From NCBI GenBank assembly GCA_964584815.1, contig CAZPBO010000027.1, forward strand, positions 1-27,405: a stretch of DNA of 27,405 bases. The letters run 5' to 3'. This document shows, one piece after another, positions 1 to 7,736 of the stretch (within the stretch, counting starts at the first letter, position 1; each line of letters starts with the position of its first letter). The notes beneath the pieces are model-generated. The model made no database searches. It worked only from the letters and a program-made list of their open reading frames with translations, and was not told where the DNA came from. Both the position numbers and the translations under genes were made by a program. The stretch comes from CAZPBO01 sp964584815 (GTDB taxonomy: Bacteria; Planctomycetota; SKW154).

Positions 1-207
1 AAGCAGGCAGGTTCGGATGAATGGGCGAGGAGGAAGGAGGCAAAGAAGGTTTTGGGAAAGATTTGCGCGAAGGCGTTTCCCGTCTTTCTCGCTCTGCGTT
101 ACACACGATGGAAAAGGAGCAGCGTTGAATGTCGCGCCGCGCTGATGAAAATCTTTCACGAGCCTGTGCGTCCTGCCCCGTCCGCAGAGCATAAAGGCAG
201 CAAGTAG
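1..207 (+). CDS. 3' end of an unidentified gene (partial)
   Basis: Frame 1 is open from the window edge to a TAG at 205-207, giving about 68 residues. The end is basic and contains a hydrophobic stretch (AFPVFLALRY) followed by a Pro/Lys-rich tail. Codon choice resembles the confident genes nearby, and the frame ends 12 bp before the ribH stop, so the two genes would converge. The sequence is GC-rich and other frames are also open here (frame 2 to about 136, and one minus frame throughout), so the reading is not secure. I do not recognise the family. Confidence 0.45.
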   Translation, partial: KQAGSDEWARRKEAKKVLGKICAKAFPVFLALRYTRWKRSSVECRAALMKIFHEPVRPAPSAEHKGSK

Positions 208-219
208 GCGAGACCTCTG

Positions 220-684
220 CTATTTGAGTTGCTTAAGGAGGTTAGCCATTTCAATGGCGGAGCGGGCGGCGTCTGCGCCTTTGTTGCCCGCTTTGGTTCC
301 TGCGCGTTCTACAGCCTGCTCAAGTGTGTCTGCTGTAATCACGCCGAACGCCACAGGAACGCCTGTTTTGAGCGCCACCTCCGCCAGACCTTTTGAGACC
401 TCTTTTGCGATGTAGTCAAAGTGTGGGGTGGAGCCGCGGATGACGGCGGCAAGCGCGACTACGGCATCGTAGCGCGCGGATGCCGCCAACTTCTGCGCCA
501 CAAGCGGCACCTCAAACGCCCCAGGCGTCCACACAACATCCACATCATCGTCTTTCACCCCGTGCCGCCGCAGGATATCCAACGCACCCTCAAGCAACCG
601 CCGCGTTATCAACTCGTTGAAGCGACTCACCACAACGCCGAACTTCAACCCCTTGCCGACAAGTTTGCCTTCAAAAACGCGCAT
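220..684 (-). CDS. ribH: 6,7-dimethyl-8-ribityllumazine synthase
   Basis: The enzyme condenses 5-amino-6-ribitylaminouracil with dihydroxybutanone phosphate, the penultimate step of riboflavin synthesis, in the cytoplasm. The 154-residue length is standard. Visible motifs are SRFN near residue 20 (F22), TPGAFEVP at 53-60, the HFDY segment with catalytic H88, and ERAGTKAGNKG with phosphate-binding R127; these fall at the same numbers as in the Bacillus subtilis enzyme. I chose the ATG at 684 because an AAGGAG lies just upstream and homology begins there; the reading frame continues further upstream but without family sequence. It is the last gene of the pdxJ operon, 11 bp after the aldehyde dehydrogenase stop. 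No other rib gene is in the window, so the pathway is split. Confidence 0.97.
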   Translation of the reverse strand: MRVFEGKLVGKGLKFGVVVSRFNELITRRLLEGALDILRRHGVKDDDVDVVWTPGAFEVPLVAQKLAASARYDAVVALAAVIRGSTPHFDYIAKEVSKGLAEVALKTGVPVAFGVITADTLEQAVERAGTKAGNKGADAARSAIEMANLLKQLK

Positions 685-695
685 TTTTATCTCCT

Positions 696-2111
696 TCAGG
701 CGTTGATTATCAGAAGACGCGGTTCGGTCAACTCTTCCAGCGCGTAGAGCGGTCCTTCGCGCCCCAGACCACTTGCTTTGTTTCCGCCGTACGGCATCTG
801 GTCTTGCCGCCAAGTGGGAACCTCGTTGACCAGCAGCGCGCCCACATTTATGCGCCTGTAGGCGTAGAGGATGCGTCGCATATCGCGTGTGAATATGCCC
901 GCCTGCAGCCCGTAGCGGCTCTCATCCACCGCGCGCACCGCCTCACCGAAATCATCAAACGCCTCAACGCACACAACAGGTGCAAAAATTTCATCTCTCC
1001 ACGCGCGGCAGTCGTGCGCCACATCTTCCAGCACAAGCGGCGCAAAAAGCCGTCCTTCAACCTTATACGGTGTCAGCGCCTTAGCGCCCCGCTCAAGCGC
1101 CTCTTCCACCCATTCCTTCGCCTTCTTCACCGACGCATCATCTATCATCGGACCCACATCTGTCTCCGGGTTGCGCGGGTCACCAAGACGCAGTTTCCTC
1201 ACCTTCTCAAGCAGGCGTTCAAGGAAAGTGTCGTATATCGGGCGCTCAATGAGCAGACGCTGCAGGGAAATGCAGACCTGTCCTGCATTGGCGAATGGGG
1301 CGAGTGCGCACCTTGCCACAGCGCGTTCAATATCGCAGTCGGCACATACTATCGCCGCCGCGTTGCCACCGCACTCAAGCGTCACGCGCCTACCAGAAAA
1401 CTTACCTTTCAGACGCCATCCGACAGCAGAACTGCCCGTAAACGACAAAGCAGCAAAGCGCTCATCCCCGACATAGCGCTCCGCCAACTCCGATGAGGAT
1501 GGCAACACGCTTAAGAAACGCCTGTCAAGTCCCGCCTCATAGAGTATCTCCGCCAATTTGAGGGCGGACAGTGGCGTTTTGCGGCTGGGCTTCAGCACAA
1601 CGGGGCAGCCTGCCGCTATCGCAGGTCCCAACTTGTGGCAGACGAGATTAACAGGGAAGTTGAAGGGAGTTATGGCAAAGAGGACCCCAACAGGGAAGCG
1701 CATAAGGATGCCGAAGCGCCCTTGGCTGCCTTGAGCGAGGTCGCATCTGACGACCTGCTGCTTGAGGTTGCGAAGCGCATCAGCGGAGAGGCGTAGTGTG
1801 TTGGCGGCGCGGTTGACCTCAACTTTGGCGTCCTTTATCACCTTGCCCGCCTCAAGCGTTATGGTTTGAGCCAACCCGTTGATGCGGCTCTCAATCAAAG
1901 CGGCGGCTTTTTCCAGAACCGCAACACGCACATAAGCGGGCTGCGGACCGTCCTTGTGCGCTTCCACCGCCGCAGAAAGCGCCTTCTCAAAGTCGTTTTC
2001 TTCTGGCTGACACACCTCCGCCACGGTGCTGCCATCATAAGGGAACTGCACACCGAATCTACGCCCAGACTCAACAACCTCACCAGCAACATAAAAGCGA
2101 TACACATCCAT
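696..2111 (-). CDS. NAD(P)-dependent aldehyde dehydrogenase family protein
   Basis: A 471-residue member of the aldehyde dehydrogenase superfamily, oxidising an aldehyde to its acid with NAD(P)+. The active site is intact: N151 in TPFNFP, K174 in LKPS, general base E246 in LECGGN and nucleophile C280 in AGQVCIS. The GQVCIS-type Cys motif and the RQDQMPYGGNKASGLGREG C-terminal motif resemble the archaeal lactaldehyde dehydrogenase (CofA) and related glyceraldehyde-3-phosphate dehydrogenase group more than betaine or retinal dehydrogenases. Its substrate cannot be read from the sequence. The ATG lies 3 nt after the stop of the preceding exported-protein gene, implying translational coupling, and ribH follows 11 bp downstream. 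A detoxifying or vitamin-linked role (for example on a pathway aldehyde) is inference from the operon only. Confidence 0.9.
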   Translation of the reverse strand: MDVYRFYVAGEVVESGRRFGVQFPYDGSTVAEVCQPEENDFEKALSAAVEAHKDGPQPAYVRVAVLEKAAALIESRINGLAQTITLEAGKVIKDAKVEVNRAANTLRLSADALRNLKQQVVRCDLAQGSQGRFGILMRFPVGVLFAITPFNFPVNLVCHKLGPAIAAGCPVVLKPSRKTPLSALKLAEILYEAGLDRRFLSVLPSSSELAERYVGDERFAALSFTGSSAVGWRLKGKFSGRRVTLECGGNAAAIVCADCDIERAVARCALAPFANAGQVCISLQRLLIERPIYDTFLERLLEKVRKLRLGDPRNPETDVGPMIDDASVKKAKEWVEEALERGAKALTPYKVEGRLFAPLVLEDVAHDCRAWRDEIFAPVVCVEAFDDFGEAVRAVDESRYGLQAGIFTRDMRRILYAYRRINVGALLVNEVPTWRQDQMPYGGNKASGLGREGPLYALEELTEPRLLIINA

Positions 2112-2114
2112 TGC

Positions 2115-2639
2115 TCAACGCTTAACAGGTTTGGGGGTGTTGTAGAAGGGGCGCTCAACTTTTTCCACATCAAAGATGTAAATTTTGCGTCCCATAATGG
2201 CTTGTTCGTTCAAATCGGAGTATTCGGACGGCTCGGTCACCTCACCTGCGATGTAGATTTTATGTGGCGTGCGCTCCTCAAATAAAATCTGACGAATCAG
2301 TTCAAGGTTCTTGTCCTTGAACTTCTGCCCTTTGAGGGTGTCAAGGTGCCCGAGTGCGTAGCGGGTGAGGAGTCGTCTGTCGGCGGACTCATTGACACGG
2401 ATACGGCAGCGGACATGAAGGGTATCAAACTTCATATAACCTGGGAACTCCTCTGTGTCTCTGTGGATGATGAGGAGTTCGTCCTGAAACGCAACGGGGC
2501 GGGCGATGAACTCGGCGACTGCTTCGGATTTGCCCGAATCCATAGCGGCACCGAGTTTTGCCGCATCAACAAACTCGGCTTCCTGCCCTACCACAAGCGC
2601 CGCCGCACTAATCAGCAACGCAAACACCACATACCTCAT
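2115..2639 (-). CDS. exported protein of unknown function
   Basis: A 174-residue protein with an N-terminal signal peptide (MRYVVFALLISAAALVVGQ, likely cleaved near residues 18-20). There is no lipobox. The mature part looks like mixed alpha/beta and has two similar short strand-rich stretches, one around FDTLHVRCRIRV and one around HKIYIAGEVTEP. I do not recognise a family. I chose the ATG at 2639, which has GGGAGAGG upstream, over a GTG seven codons earlier that would put charged residues before the signal peptide. It sits inside a cofactor-biosynthesis operon, 51 bp after folE and 3 nt before the aldehyde dehydrogenase start, so it is co-expressed with cytoplasmic enzymes although it is exported. 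Confidence 0.8.
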   Translation of the reverse strand: MRYVVFALLISAAALVVGQEAEFVDAAKLGAAMDSGKSEAVAEFIARPVAFQDELLIIHRDTEEFPGYMKFDTLHVRCRIRVNESADRRLLTRYALGHLDTLKGQKFKDKNLELIRQILFEERTPHKIYIAGEVTEPSEYSDLNEQAIMGRKIYIFDVEKVERPFYNTPKPVKR

Positions 2640-2690
2640 CCTGCCTCTCCCAAAACGCACAAGATATTATACACATTGTTGAAGAAGCAA

Positions 2691-3269
2691 TCAAGTGGCG
2701 CCGCTGTGACGCCCCGAATCGCCGTAAATCAACGCCAATGCCTCAGAACGCGTCTTCTCGTTGCGCCGAAACAGACCACGCACCACCGATGTCACCATCT
2801 TTGAGCCAGGCTTGCGCACCCCGCGCATCGTCATACACAGATGCTCCGCCTCCACTATCACAAGCACCCCTTTGGGCTGAAGGCGGTTCTGCAGCGCCTC
2901 AGCGATTTGGGTCGTGAGGCGCTCCTGCACCTGCGGACGCGCCGCACAAATACCCACTACCCTCACTATCTTGCTCAATCCCGTCACCTTCCTGTCAGGA
3001 ACATACGCCACATGACAGACCCCCTTGAACGGCAGAAGATGATGCTCGCAGACCGAATAAAACGGCACATTCTTGACGAGAATTATCTCGTCGTGCTCCT
3101 CCTCAATAACCGTAAGCACAGAGGCGGGGTCTGTGTGAAGACCGTAAAAGAGTTCTCTGCACATCCGCACTATACGGTCTGGAGTCTTTTTGAGTCCGTC
3201 ACGGTCGGGGTCATCACCGATGCCCTCAAGAAATAAGCGCACCGCCTGCCGAATCTTCTCCTCGTCCAT
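2691..3269 (-). CDS. folE: GTP cyclohydrolase I
   Basis: The enzyme converts GTP to 7,8-dihydroneopterin triphosphate, the entry to folate/pterin (and possibly queuosine) synthesis. The length, 192 residues, is typical of the type I enzyme. Zinc ligands are present as C74 and H77 in the CEHHLLP motif and C145 in AEHLCMTMRG. GLSKI and RPQVQERLT, which form substrate-contact and structural segments, are also intact. The start at 3269 has a GAGG upstream and lies 10 bp after the dapA stop. It is the third gene of the pdxJ operon. The short C-terminal extension after LALIYG (about eight residues) is of no obvious significance. Confidence 0.97.
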   Translation of the reverse strand: MDEEKIRQAVRLFLEGIGDDPDRDGLKKTPDRIVRMCRELFYGLHTDPASVLTVIEEEHDEIILVKNVPFYSVCEHHLLPFKGVCHVAYVPDRKVTGLSKIVRVVGICAARPQVQERLTTQIAEALQNRLQPKGVLVIVEAEHLCMTMRGVRKPGSKMVTSVVRGLFRRNEKTRSEALALIYGDSGRHSGAT

Positions 3270-3279
3270 CGCTACAACC

Positions 3280-4161
3280 TCAAATCAACCCCAGTTTCAA
3301 AAGGACAGCCTGCAGAGTGTGTATGGTGTCAGGGCAAGGTGGTGAAAGCGGAGAACGCACCTCATCTGTTGCCAGCGCCATTATGTGGAGCGCCGCTTTC
3401 AGTGGCACAGGATTGGTCTCCATAAAGAGGGCGTCAAAAAGCGGAAGCAGTCTTTCGTGCAGTTTTCGCGCTGTGGGTATGTCGCCGCTTCTTGCGGCAC
3501 GCACAAGTGACACCATATCCTGCGGCACCACATTCGCCGCCACCGACACTACACCTTCCGCGCCAAGACACATCATCGCAAGCGCCGTCGCATCATTCCC
3601 TGACAAAACCGCCATATCCTCCACCGCAAGCCTTATTCTGCTCACCTTTGCCACATCCCCTACCGCCTCCTTCACCGCCACTATGTTGGAAACTTTCCTT
3701 GCCGCCTCCATATAAGCCTTCACAGGCGCGTCCAAACCCGTTCGCGACGGCACATTGTAGAGCATAATAGGAGTCTCACCTGCCGCCTCCGCGACCTTCA
3801 CAAAATGGTCAACCAAGCCTGTGGTCGGCGGCTTCACATACGGCGGCACCGCCACAAGCAGCGCCTCCGCACCCACAGAAACCAACCCCGCAGCCTGCGC
3901 CGCCACCTCCTCTGTCCCTATACCTGAAACACCCGCCATCACACCGCAACGCCCCGCACATATATCACGCGCCGCCTCCAACAAAACACCTTTCTCATCC
4001 AGACTCAACACAGCACCCTCACCTGTCGTTCCCGCAACCAGAACCCAATCCACCCCAGCATCCACCTGACGCCCAACAAGGCGCTTGAACGCCTCCAAAT
4101 CCACTTTGCCCGCTCTGAACGGTGTTGCAAGCGCTGTCACAACACCCTCTATTTTTCTCAT
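3280..4161 (-). CDS. dapA: 4-hydroxy-tetrahydrodipicolinate synthase
   Basis: The enzyme condenses pyruvate with aspartate semialdehyde to start the diaminopimelate/lysine branch. This 293-residue protein keeps every diagnostic DapA position: the GTTGE loop with T45/T46, Y108 in VPPYVKP, Y135 in YNVPSRTG, R140, and the Schiff-base K164 in VAVKEA. Retention of the Arg in PSRTG favours true DapA over related pyruvate aldolases such as NanA or KdgD. The start codon overlaps the pdxJ stop as ATGA, a classic coupled junction. DapB and other dap genes are not in the window. Confidence 0.95.
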   Translation of the reverse strand: MRKIEGVVTALATPFRAGKVDLEAFKRLVGRQVDAGVDWVLVAGTTGEGAVLSLDEKGVLLEAARDICAGRCGVMAGVSGIGTEEVAAQAAGLVSVGAEALLVAVPPYVKPPTTGLVDHFVKVAEAAGETPIMLYNVPSRTGLDAPVKAYMEAARKVSNIVAVKEAVGDVAKVSRIRLAVEDMAVLSGNDATALAMMCLGAEGVVSVAANVVPQDMVSLVRAARSGDIPTARKLHERLLPLFDALFMETNPVPLKAALHIMALATDEVRSPLSPPCPDTIHTLQAVLLKLGLI

Positions 4162-4871
4162 CTCAACAACTCCTTCATCTGCCGCACCGCCTCATAAAAT
4201 CCCACATATATAGCGCGGCTCACAATGGTATGCCCTATATTGACCTCTTCAAGATGGGGCAGTGCCTTAACAGGGTGGATGTTCGTGTAGGTGAGTCCGT
4301 GTCCTGCGGCGACCTTGAGCCCGAGTTCGTGCGCCAACTCCGCCGCCTCCTTAAGCCGTGTCAGTTGCTGCTCCCTCTCCGAGTCGGTTTTGGCGTTCGC
4401 GTATTCACCTGTGTGCAACTCCACCGCATCCGCACCGACCTCCACTGATGCCCTTATCTGCCTCTCATCAGGGTCAACAAAGAGCGCCACTGTTATGCTT
4501 GCCTTGTGGAACCGATTCACAGTCTCTGCCACACGACCTGCCTGTCCCGCCACATCCAGCCCTCCCTCCGTCGTTATCTCCTGACGACGCTCAGGAACAA
4601 GTGTCACCTGATCAGGCTTAACAGAAAGCGCAATTTGGATAATCTCTTCGTTAACAGCCATCTCAAGGTTGAGGCGTGTGGTGACGGTTTTGCGCAGGAT
4701 TTGGAGGTCGCGCTCCTTTATGTGGCGGCGGTCCTCACGCAGATGGATGGTTATCTGGTCGGCGCCGGCGAGTTCTGCAAGATATGCCGCAAAAACAGGG
4801 TCAGGCTCATAAGTCCGCCTCGCCTCCCTCACCGTCGCCACATGGTCAACATTCACCCCCAAGCGTATCAT
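4158..4871 (-). CDS. pdxJ: pyridoxine 5'-phosphate synthase
   Basis: The enzyme closes the ring of pyridoxine 5'-phosphate from deoxyxylulose 5-phosphate and 3-amino-2-oxopropyl phosphate, the last ring-forming step of DXP-dependent vitamin B6 synthesis. The 237 residues match the family size. Motifs in order: LGVNVDHVATVR (N7, D9, H10), HLREDRRHI at about 43-51, LNLE (E70), VTLVPE, TEGGLD, VELHTGEYA, GHGLTY and the C-terminal NIGHTIVSRA. I chose the ATG at 4871, where homology starts; the frame extends 17 codons upstream but that segment lies over the promoter -10 region. It is the first gene of a six-gene minus-strand operon and shares an ATGA with dapA. Confidence 0.96.
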   Translation of the reverse strand: MIRLGVNVDHVATVREARRTYEPDPVFAAYLAELAGADQITIHLREDRRHIKERDLQILRKTVTTRLNLEMAVNEEIIQIALSVKPDQVTLVPERRQEITTEGGLDVAGQAGRVAETVNRFHKASITVALFVDPDERQIRASVEVGADAVELHTGEYANAKTDSEREQQLTRLKEAAELAHELGLKVAAGHGLTYTNIHPVKALPHLEEVNIGHTIVSRAIYVGFYEAVRQMKELLR

Positions 4872-4904
4872 CCTCTCATCCCCTATTGCAGTTTTGCAGA
4901 GGGA

Positions 4905-4932
4905 ATTATACGATGTTGGCAACTGAAGGCAA
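4905..4932 (-). promoter_or_regulatory. sigma70-type promoter of the pdxJ operon
   Basis: On the minus strand, TTGCCT (4927-4932) and a perfect TATAAT (4905-4910) are separated by 16 bp. Transcription would start near 4898, leaving a leader of about 27 nt before the pdxJ ATG. No promoter of comparable quality is seen between the downstream genes, so this one probably drives all six genes to ribH. Confidence 0.75.
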
Positions 4933-4950
4933 GATGAAGGGGTAAAAAGG

Positions 4951-4972
4951 AGGGTCGCTCAGCGGCGACCCT
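4951..4972 (-). terminator. hairpin with U-tract, probable minus-strand terminator
   Basis: An 8-bp perfect stem (AGGGTCGC paired with GCGACCCT) encloses a 6-nt loop. Read on the minus strand it is followed by CCTTTTTA, as in an intrinsic terminator; on the plus strand no U-run follows. It lies about 20 bp upstream of the pdxJ -35 box and could stop transcripts arriving from the zinc-ribbon gene that ends at 5587. Alternatively it is a leader hairpin of the flavin-reductase mRNA. Confidence 0.5.
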
Positions 4973-5090
4973 TATGGATAACGGCGACGGGGCGGCTCCA
5001 CTCATTAGAAATTTTAATGAGGTGGTGTGACATATGGTGTCGTCTGCTAAAATCGCACAAAAAATTGCTGAAATTTTTGGAGGAAGCGAT

Positions 5091-5600
5091 ATGGCGTCTG
5101 CGGTGGAGGAGGCATTTGCGAGGCGGTTTCCTGAAGCGGTTGTGCTGGCGACGACTCGTTCGCCTGAAGGGAAGCCCAACATCATAACTCTGGGGTGGTG
5201 GATGCGCACAAGCCATAAGCCGCCGATGGTGGCTATTTCTGTGGCGCATAAGCGGTTCAGTTACGGGTTGCTGGTAAGGACAGGGGAGTTTGTGCTGGTG
5301 ATACCGCCGGAGGAGTGGGCGGAAGCGGCGTGGTTGTGCGGCACAAAGAGCGGGCGGGATGTGGACAAGTTCGGTGAGACGGGTTTGAAGGCGGTCAAGG
5401 GCGAAAAGGTGTCGGCGCCGTTGATAGAGGGGGCAGTAGCGCAGTTTGAGTGTGTTGTGCGGGCGATGGTGCCAACAGGCGACCACACGGTGTTTGTGGG
5501 TGAGGTGCTGGCGGCGCATCTTGGACCTTCCAAACCACCGCTTTATAGTCTGAATAGGAGGCTGGAGTTGGGTGGGGTGCGGGCGGTCAGCGGCGTGTAA
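5091..5600 (+). CDS. flavin reductase-like FMN-binding protein
   Basis: A 169-residue protein of the flavin reductase / DIM6-NTAB split-barrel family, which binds FMN and usually passes electrons from NAD(P)H to flavin or a partner oxidoreductase. Typical features are the start (VVLATTRSPEGKPNIITLGWW), the PPMVAISVAHKRFSY strand pair, and the GTKSGRDVDKF-TGL segment shared by this subfamily. The ATG at 5091 has an excellent GGAGG seven bases upstream. An in-frame ATG at 5034 with GAGGTGG upstream would add 19 residues and is the main alternative. It is monocistronic; its last 14 bp overlap the 3' end of the convergent zinc-ribbon gene. The electron partner is not evident from neighbours. Confidence 0.85.
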   Translation: MASAVEEAFARRFPEAVVLATTRSPEGKPNIITLGWWMRTSHKPPMVAISVAHKRFSYGLLVRTGEFVLVIPPEEWAEAAWLCGTKSGRDVDKFGETGLKAVKGEKVSAPLIEGAVAQFECVVRAMVPTGDHTVFVGEVLAAHLGPSKPPLYSLNRRLELGGVRAVSGV

Positions 5601-7560
5601 CGGTGACGGACTTGAGCAGAAGCGCGCTGCCTGCGGGAAGCAGGAAGACAATGCCGTCTGTGCCGCTTATGTGTTCGGGCGCATATGGGATGAGGCTCTC
5701 CTTGTCCGTGCCGATACGGTAAATCAGGCGCCTGTCCTGAATCTCCAATTTCAGATAAACATCGCGGTTTTCAGGGAAAAGTGTGGTGACCATATCAATA
5801 ATGGGGGTGCTGGCTGATTTGGGCAGCGAAATGGCGGGTTTGCCTTTTACGCGGCGGAGACAGATGAAAATTTCGGCGTTGCTTATGTCCGCTGAAAGCG
5901 TCAGTTTACCATCGCGGTCATGTGCACTCACAAGCACACCGCTTGGGGTTTTCTTAACGGTCAAGTTTTCGGTCTGCCAGTAGCCTTTACGGAATTGTCC
6001 ATTATGGATGAGTGTGTGCAACTCCCAGGCTCTTTTCTGGGCTTCAATGTTTGCGAGCATTTGTGCGGCATCTTTGTCGGGACCTGTGCCTTTGTAGGCG
6101 GCGAGGAAAGCGCGCACAAACTGAAGCGCCACCTCAAATTTGCGCTCCTTCAAAACGCGGGCTATGTCCTGCTTTATGCGTGCCCACTCCCTTTCCGCCT
6201 CCCGCCGCCGCTGCTCCGCCATCCTCTCTTCCTGCTCCCTGATACTTTCAATCCGCTGACGCTCACTCTCCAGAAACGCCAGCGCCCTTGTGAAAGCGTC
6301 GTCAGAGTCCGCTCTCAACCTGTCCAGAATCGCCAGCGCTTCCTCATAATGTTTGCGTCTAATAAGGTCTTTGATTTTCTGGCGCTGCTGCAGAAAGCGC
6401 TGCCAAATTTCTTCGGTTTTGGCGGCACGGCTCACTTGCCGCATAAACTGCTGCCATACAGCGGTGCCGCGGAAGGCAGTGTCCAGTTTCAGCACCTTCT
6501 TCAATTGCGGGATAAAATTCGGGTCGGCAGCCGCCTGTTTAACGGCATCATCAAGTTTTGCGCGCACCCTGTTCCACGCCTCCTGTGCCTGCTCACTGAA
6601 CCAAGCGTCACCTTCTGTGAGGAGACGCTCAAGACGCGCTTTCTGGCTACCCTCCACCTCAATCAGCAGTTTCCTAATCTGGCGTTTAAGGGAAAGCCAA
6701 TCGGAGGGGTTTGAGAGCGTCCTCACTTGCTCCTTAAGAGCCTCTATTTTCTGCGCAACTTGCTTCTCTTTCTCGTTCTGCTGGGCGCCTGCTGTGCCCG
6801 ATTTTGAAGAGTTGGAACTGTGGCGACGATGAATAAGGAAATAGTATGAAAGTCCACCGCCTATTCCGAGAATAAGCAGAATGAGGGCGAGGGTTCCTCC
6901 AGATATTCTGCTTGGTTTTGTTGGTGGCGGAGGAGGTGGCAGTTCCTCGGCGTGTTTTTTGGGAGGCGGGCGATGAGGGATATGGCGACGGGTGGTGGGG
7001 CGTCTGCTGTGTGGTGTGCGCACTGTGGGACCACGCGGCGGACTTATCTGCTGCTTTATCCCGTCAGGGGTCACCTCAATCAGTTTGCCGCCTATCTTGA
7101 CAGGACCCGGCGGTAAAGGCACCTCATTCCCCACAGGTTTCAGTTCGGAGAAGTCAACAGGTTCCAGTTCAGCGTTGGAGGCGTTTTGCAGAGCACCTTC
7201 TGGCTCAACAATCTCCGCCTCTACAGGAGGTTCCTCAACAACCTCGGCTTCCACAGGTTCGGACTTAACAGGGGGGCGCTTGAAGGTGGGCTTCCGCTGC
7301 TTTAGCGTCTCGGGACGACGGAAAAAGACCTGCGTCCTCGTTGCTTTTTGCAGTCTGGCTTTCTTCTGCTTCTTTTGCTTTGTCTGGGTATCTTCCTTCT
7401 GCGAACGCTTTTTCAACGCCTCTATTATCGGCATCACTTCCTGTTTGCATTTTGAACAGTAGCAATGCATACCATAAACAATCGCATCACCACGCTCAAT
7501 CTCTCGCGGCGTCACAAGCCTACCGCACACATTACAGTAACGGGGCATTACCTTGCCCAT
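5587..7560 (-). CDS. zinc-ribbon, membrane-anchored coiled-coil protein with C-terminal beta domain
   Basis: A 657-residue protein I cannot assign to a named family. In order it has: an N-terminal zinc-ribbon-like module (CNVC near residues 9-12, then CYCSKC about 25 residues later); a basic Lys/Gln segment; a long disordered Glu/Pro then Arg/Pro region ending in a run of prolines; one transmembrane helix (TLALILLILGIGGGLSYYFL) near residues 225-245; a long charged coiled-coil or TPR-like helical region; and a C-terminal beta-rich domain of about 140 residues (from GQFRKGYWQTENL) reminiscent of concanavalin-like/LamG folds. The N-terminus is presumably cytoplasmic and the C-terminus periplasmic. 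I chose the ATG at 7560, preceded by GGGAGGGAG. Similar zinc-ribbon plus anchor proteins are common in Planctomycetota. Its stop overlaps the flavin reductase gene by 14 bp. Confidence 0.8.
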   Translation of the reverse strand: MGKVMPRYCNVCGRLVTPREIERGDAIVYGMHCYCSKCKQEVMPIIEALKKRSQKEDTQTKQKKQKKARLQKATRTQVFFRRPETLKQRKPTFKRPPVKSEPVEAEVVEEPPVEAEIVEPEGALQNASNAELEPVDFSELKPVGNEVPLPPGPVKIGGKLIEVTPDGIKQQISPPRGPTVRTPHSRRPTTRRHIPHRPPPKKHAEELPPPPPPTKPSRISGGTLALILLILGIGGGLSYYFLIHRRHSSNSSKSGTAGAQQNEKEKQVAQKIEALKEQVRTLSNPSDWLSLKRQIRKLLIEVEGSQKARLERLLTEGDAWFSEQAQEAWNRVRAKLDDAVKQAAADPNFIPQLKKVLKLDTAFRGTAVWQQFMRQVSRAAKTEEIWQRFLQQRQKIKDLIRRKHYEEALAILDRLRADSDDAFTRALAFLESERQRIESIREQEERMAEQRRREAEREWARIKQDIARVLKERKFEVALQFVRAFLAAYKGTGPDKDAAQMLANIEAQKRAWELHTLIHNGQFRKGYWQTENLTVKKTPSGVLVSAHDRDGKLTLSADISNAEIFICLRRVKGKPAISLPKSASTPIIDMVTTLFPENRDVYLKLEIQDRRLIYRIGTDKESLIPYAPEHISGTDGIVFLLPAGSALLLKSVTVTRR

Positions 7561-7583
7561 ACACTTACTCCCTCCCAATATCA

Positions 7584-7612
7584 ATTCTACAGCAGAAACC
7601 ATCAGGCGTCAA
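7584..7612 (-). promoter_or_regulatory. sigma70-type promoter of the zinc-ribbon gene
   Basis: Minus-strand TTGACG (7607-7612) and TAGAAT (7584-7589) are separated by 17 bp, 24 bp from the chosen ATG at 7560. The start point would fall near 7577, which excludes the longer in-frame start at 7602. Confidence 0.65.
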
Positions 7613-7707
7613 AAAGTTACTGGTTAGAAGACGGGGCAATCTGACACCCGTTGGTATCGGAGATGTAGTTTTTTTCAACATAAAGGGTGGAATTATTGTG
7701 GAGGTTA

Positions 7708-7736
7708 TTGACGCCGAAGATGTATTATTATATATT
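7708..7736 (+). promoter_or_regulatory. sigma70-type promoter of dtxR-feoAB
   Basis: TTGACG (7708-7713) and TATATT (7731-7736) are spaced by 17 bp. Transcription would start near 7743, only about 20 nt before the TTG start of dtxR. The -10 box runs into the DtxR-type operator. Confidence 0.75.

Noticed and set aside
1..219. Possible nusB after ribH on the minus strand
   Set aside because: ribH-nusB is a common pair, and one minus frame is open with a faintly NusB-like LYALRTGQDAQA. The rest of that frame is Ser/Pro/Arg-rich shadow-like sequence with no Shine-Dalgarno or NusB motifs; the plus frame is more gene-like.
4886..4912. Plus-strand promoter TTGCAG/TATACG for the flavin reductase
   Set aside because: The spacer is only 15 bp and the -10 overlaps the much better minus-strand TATAAT. 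Possible but not supportable.
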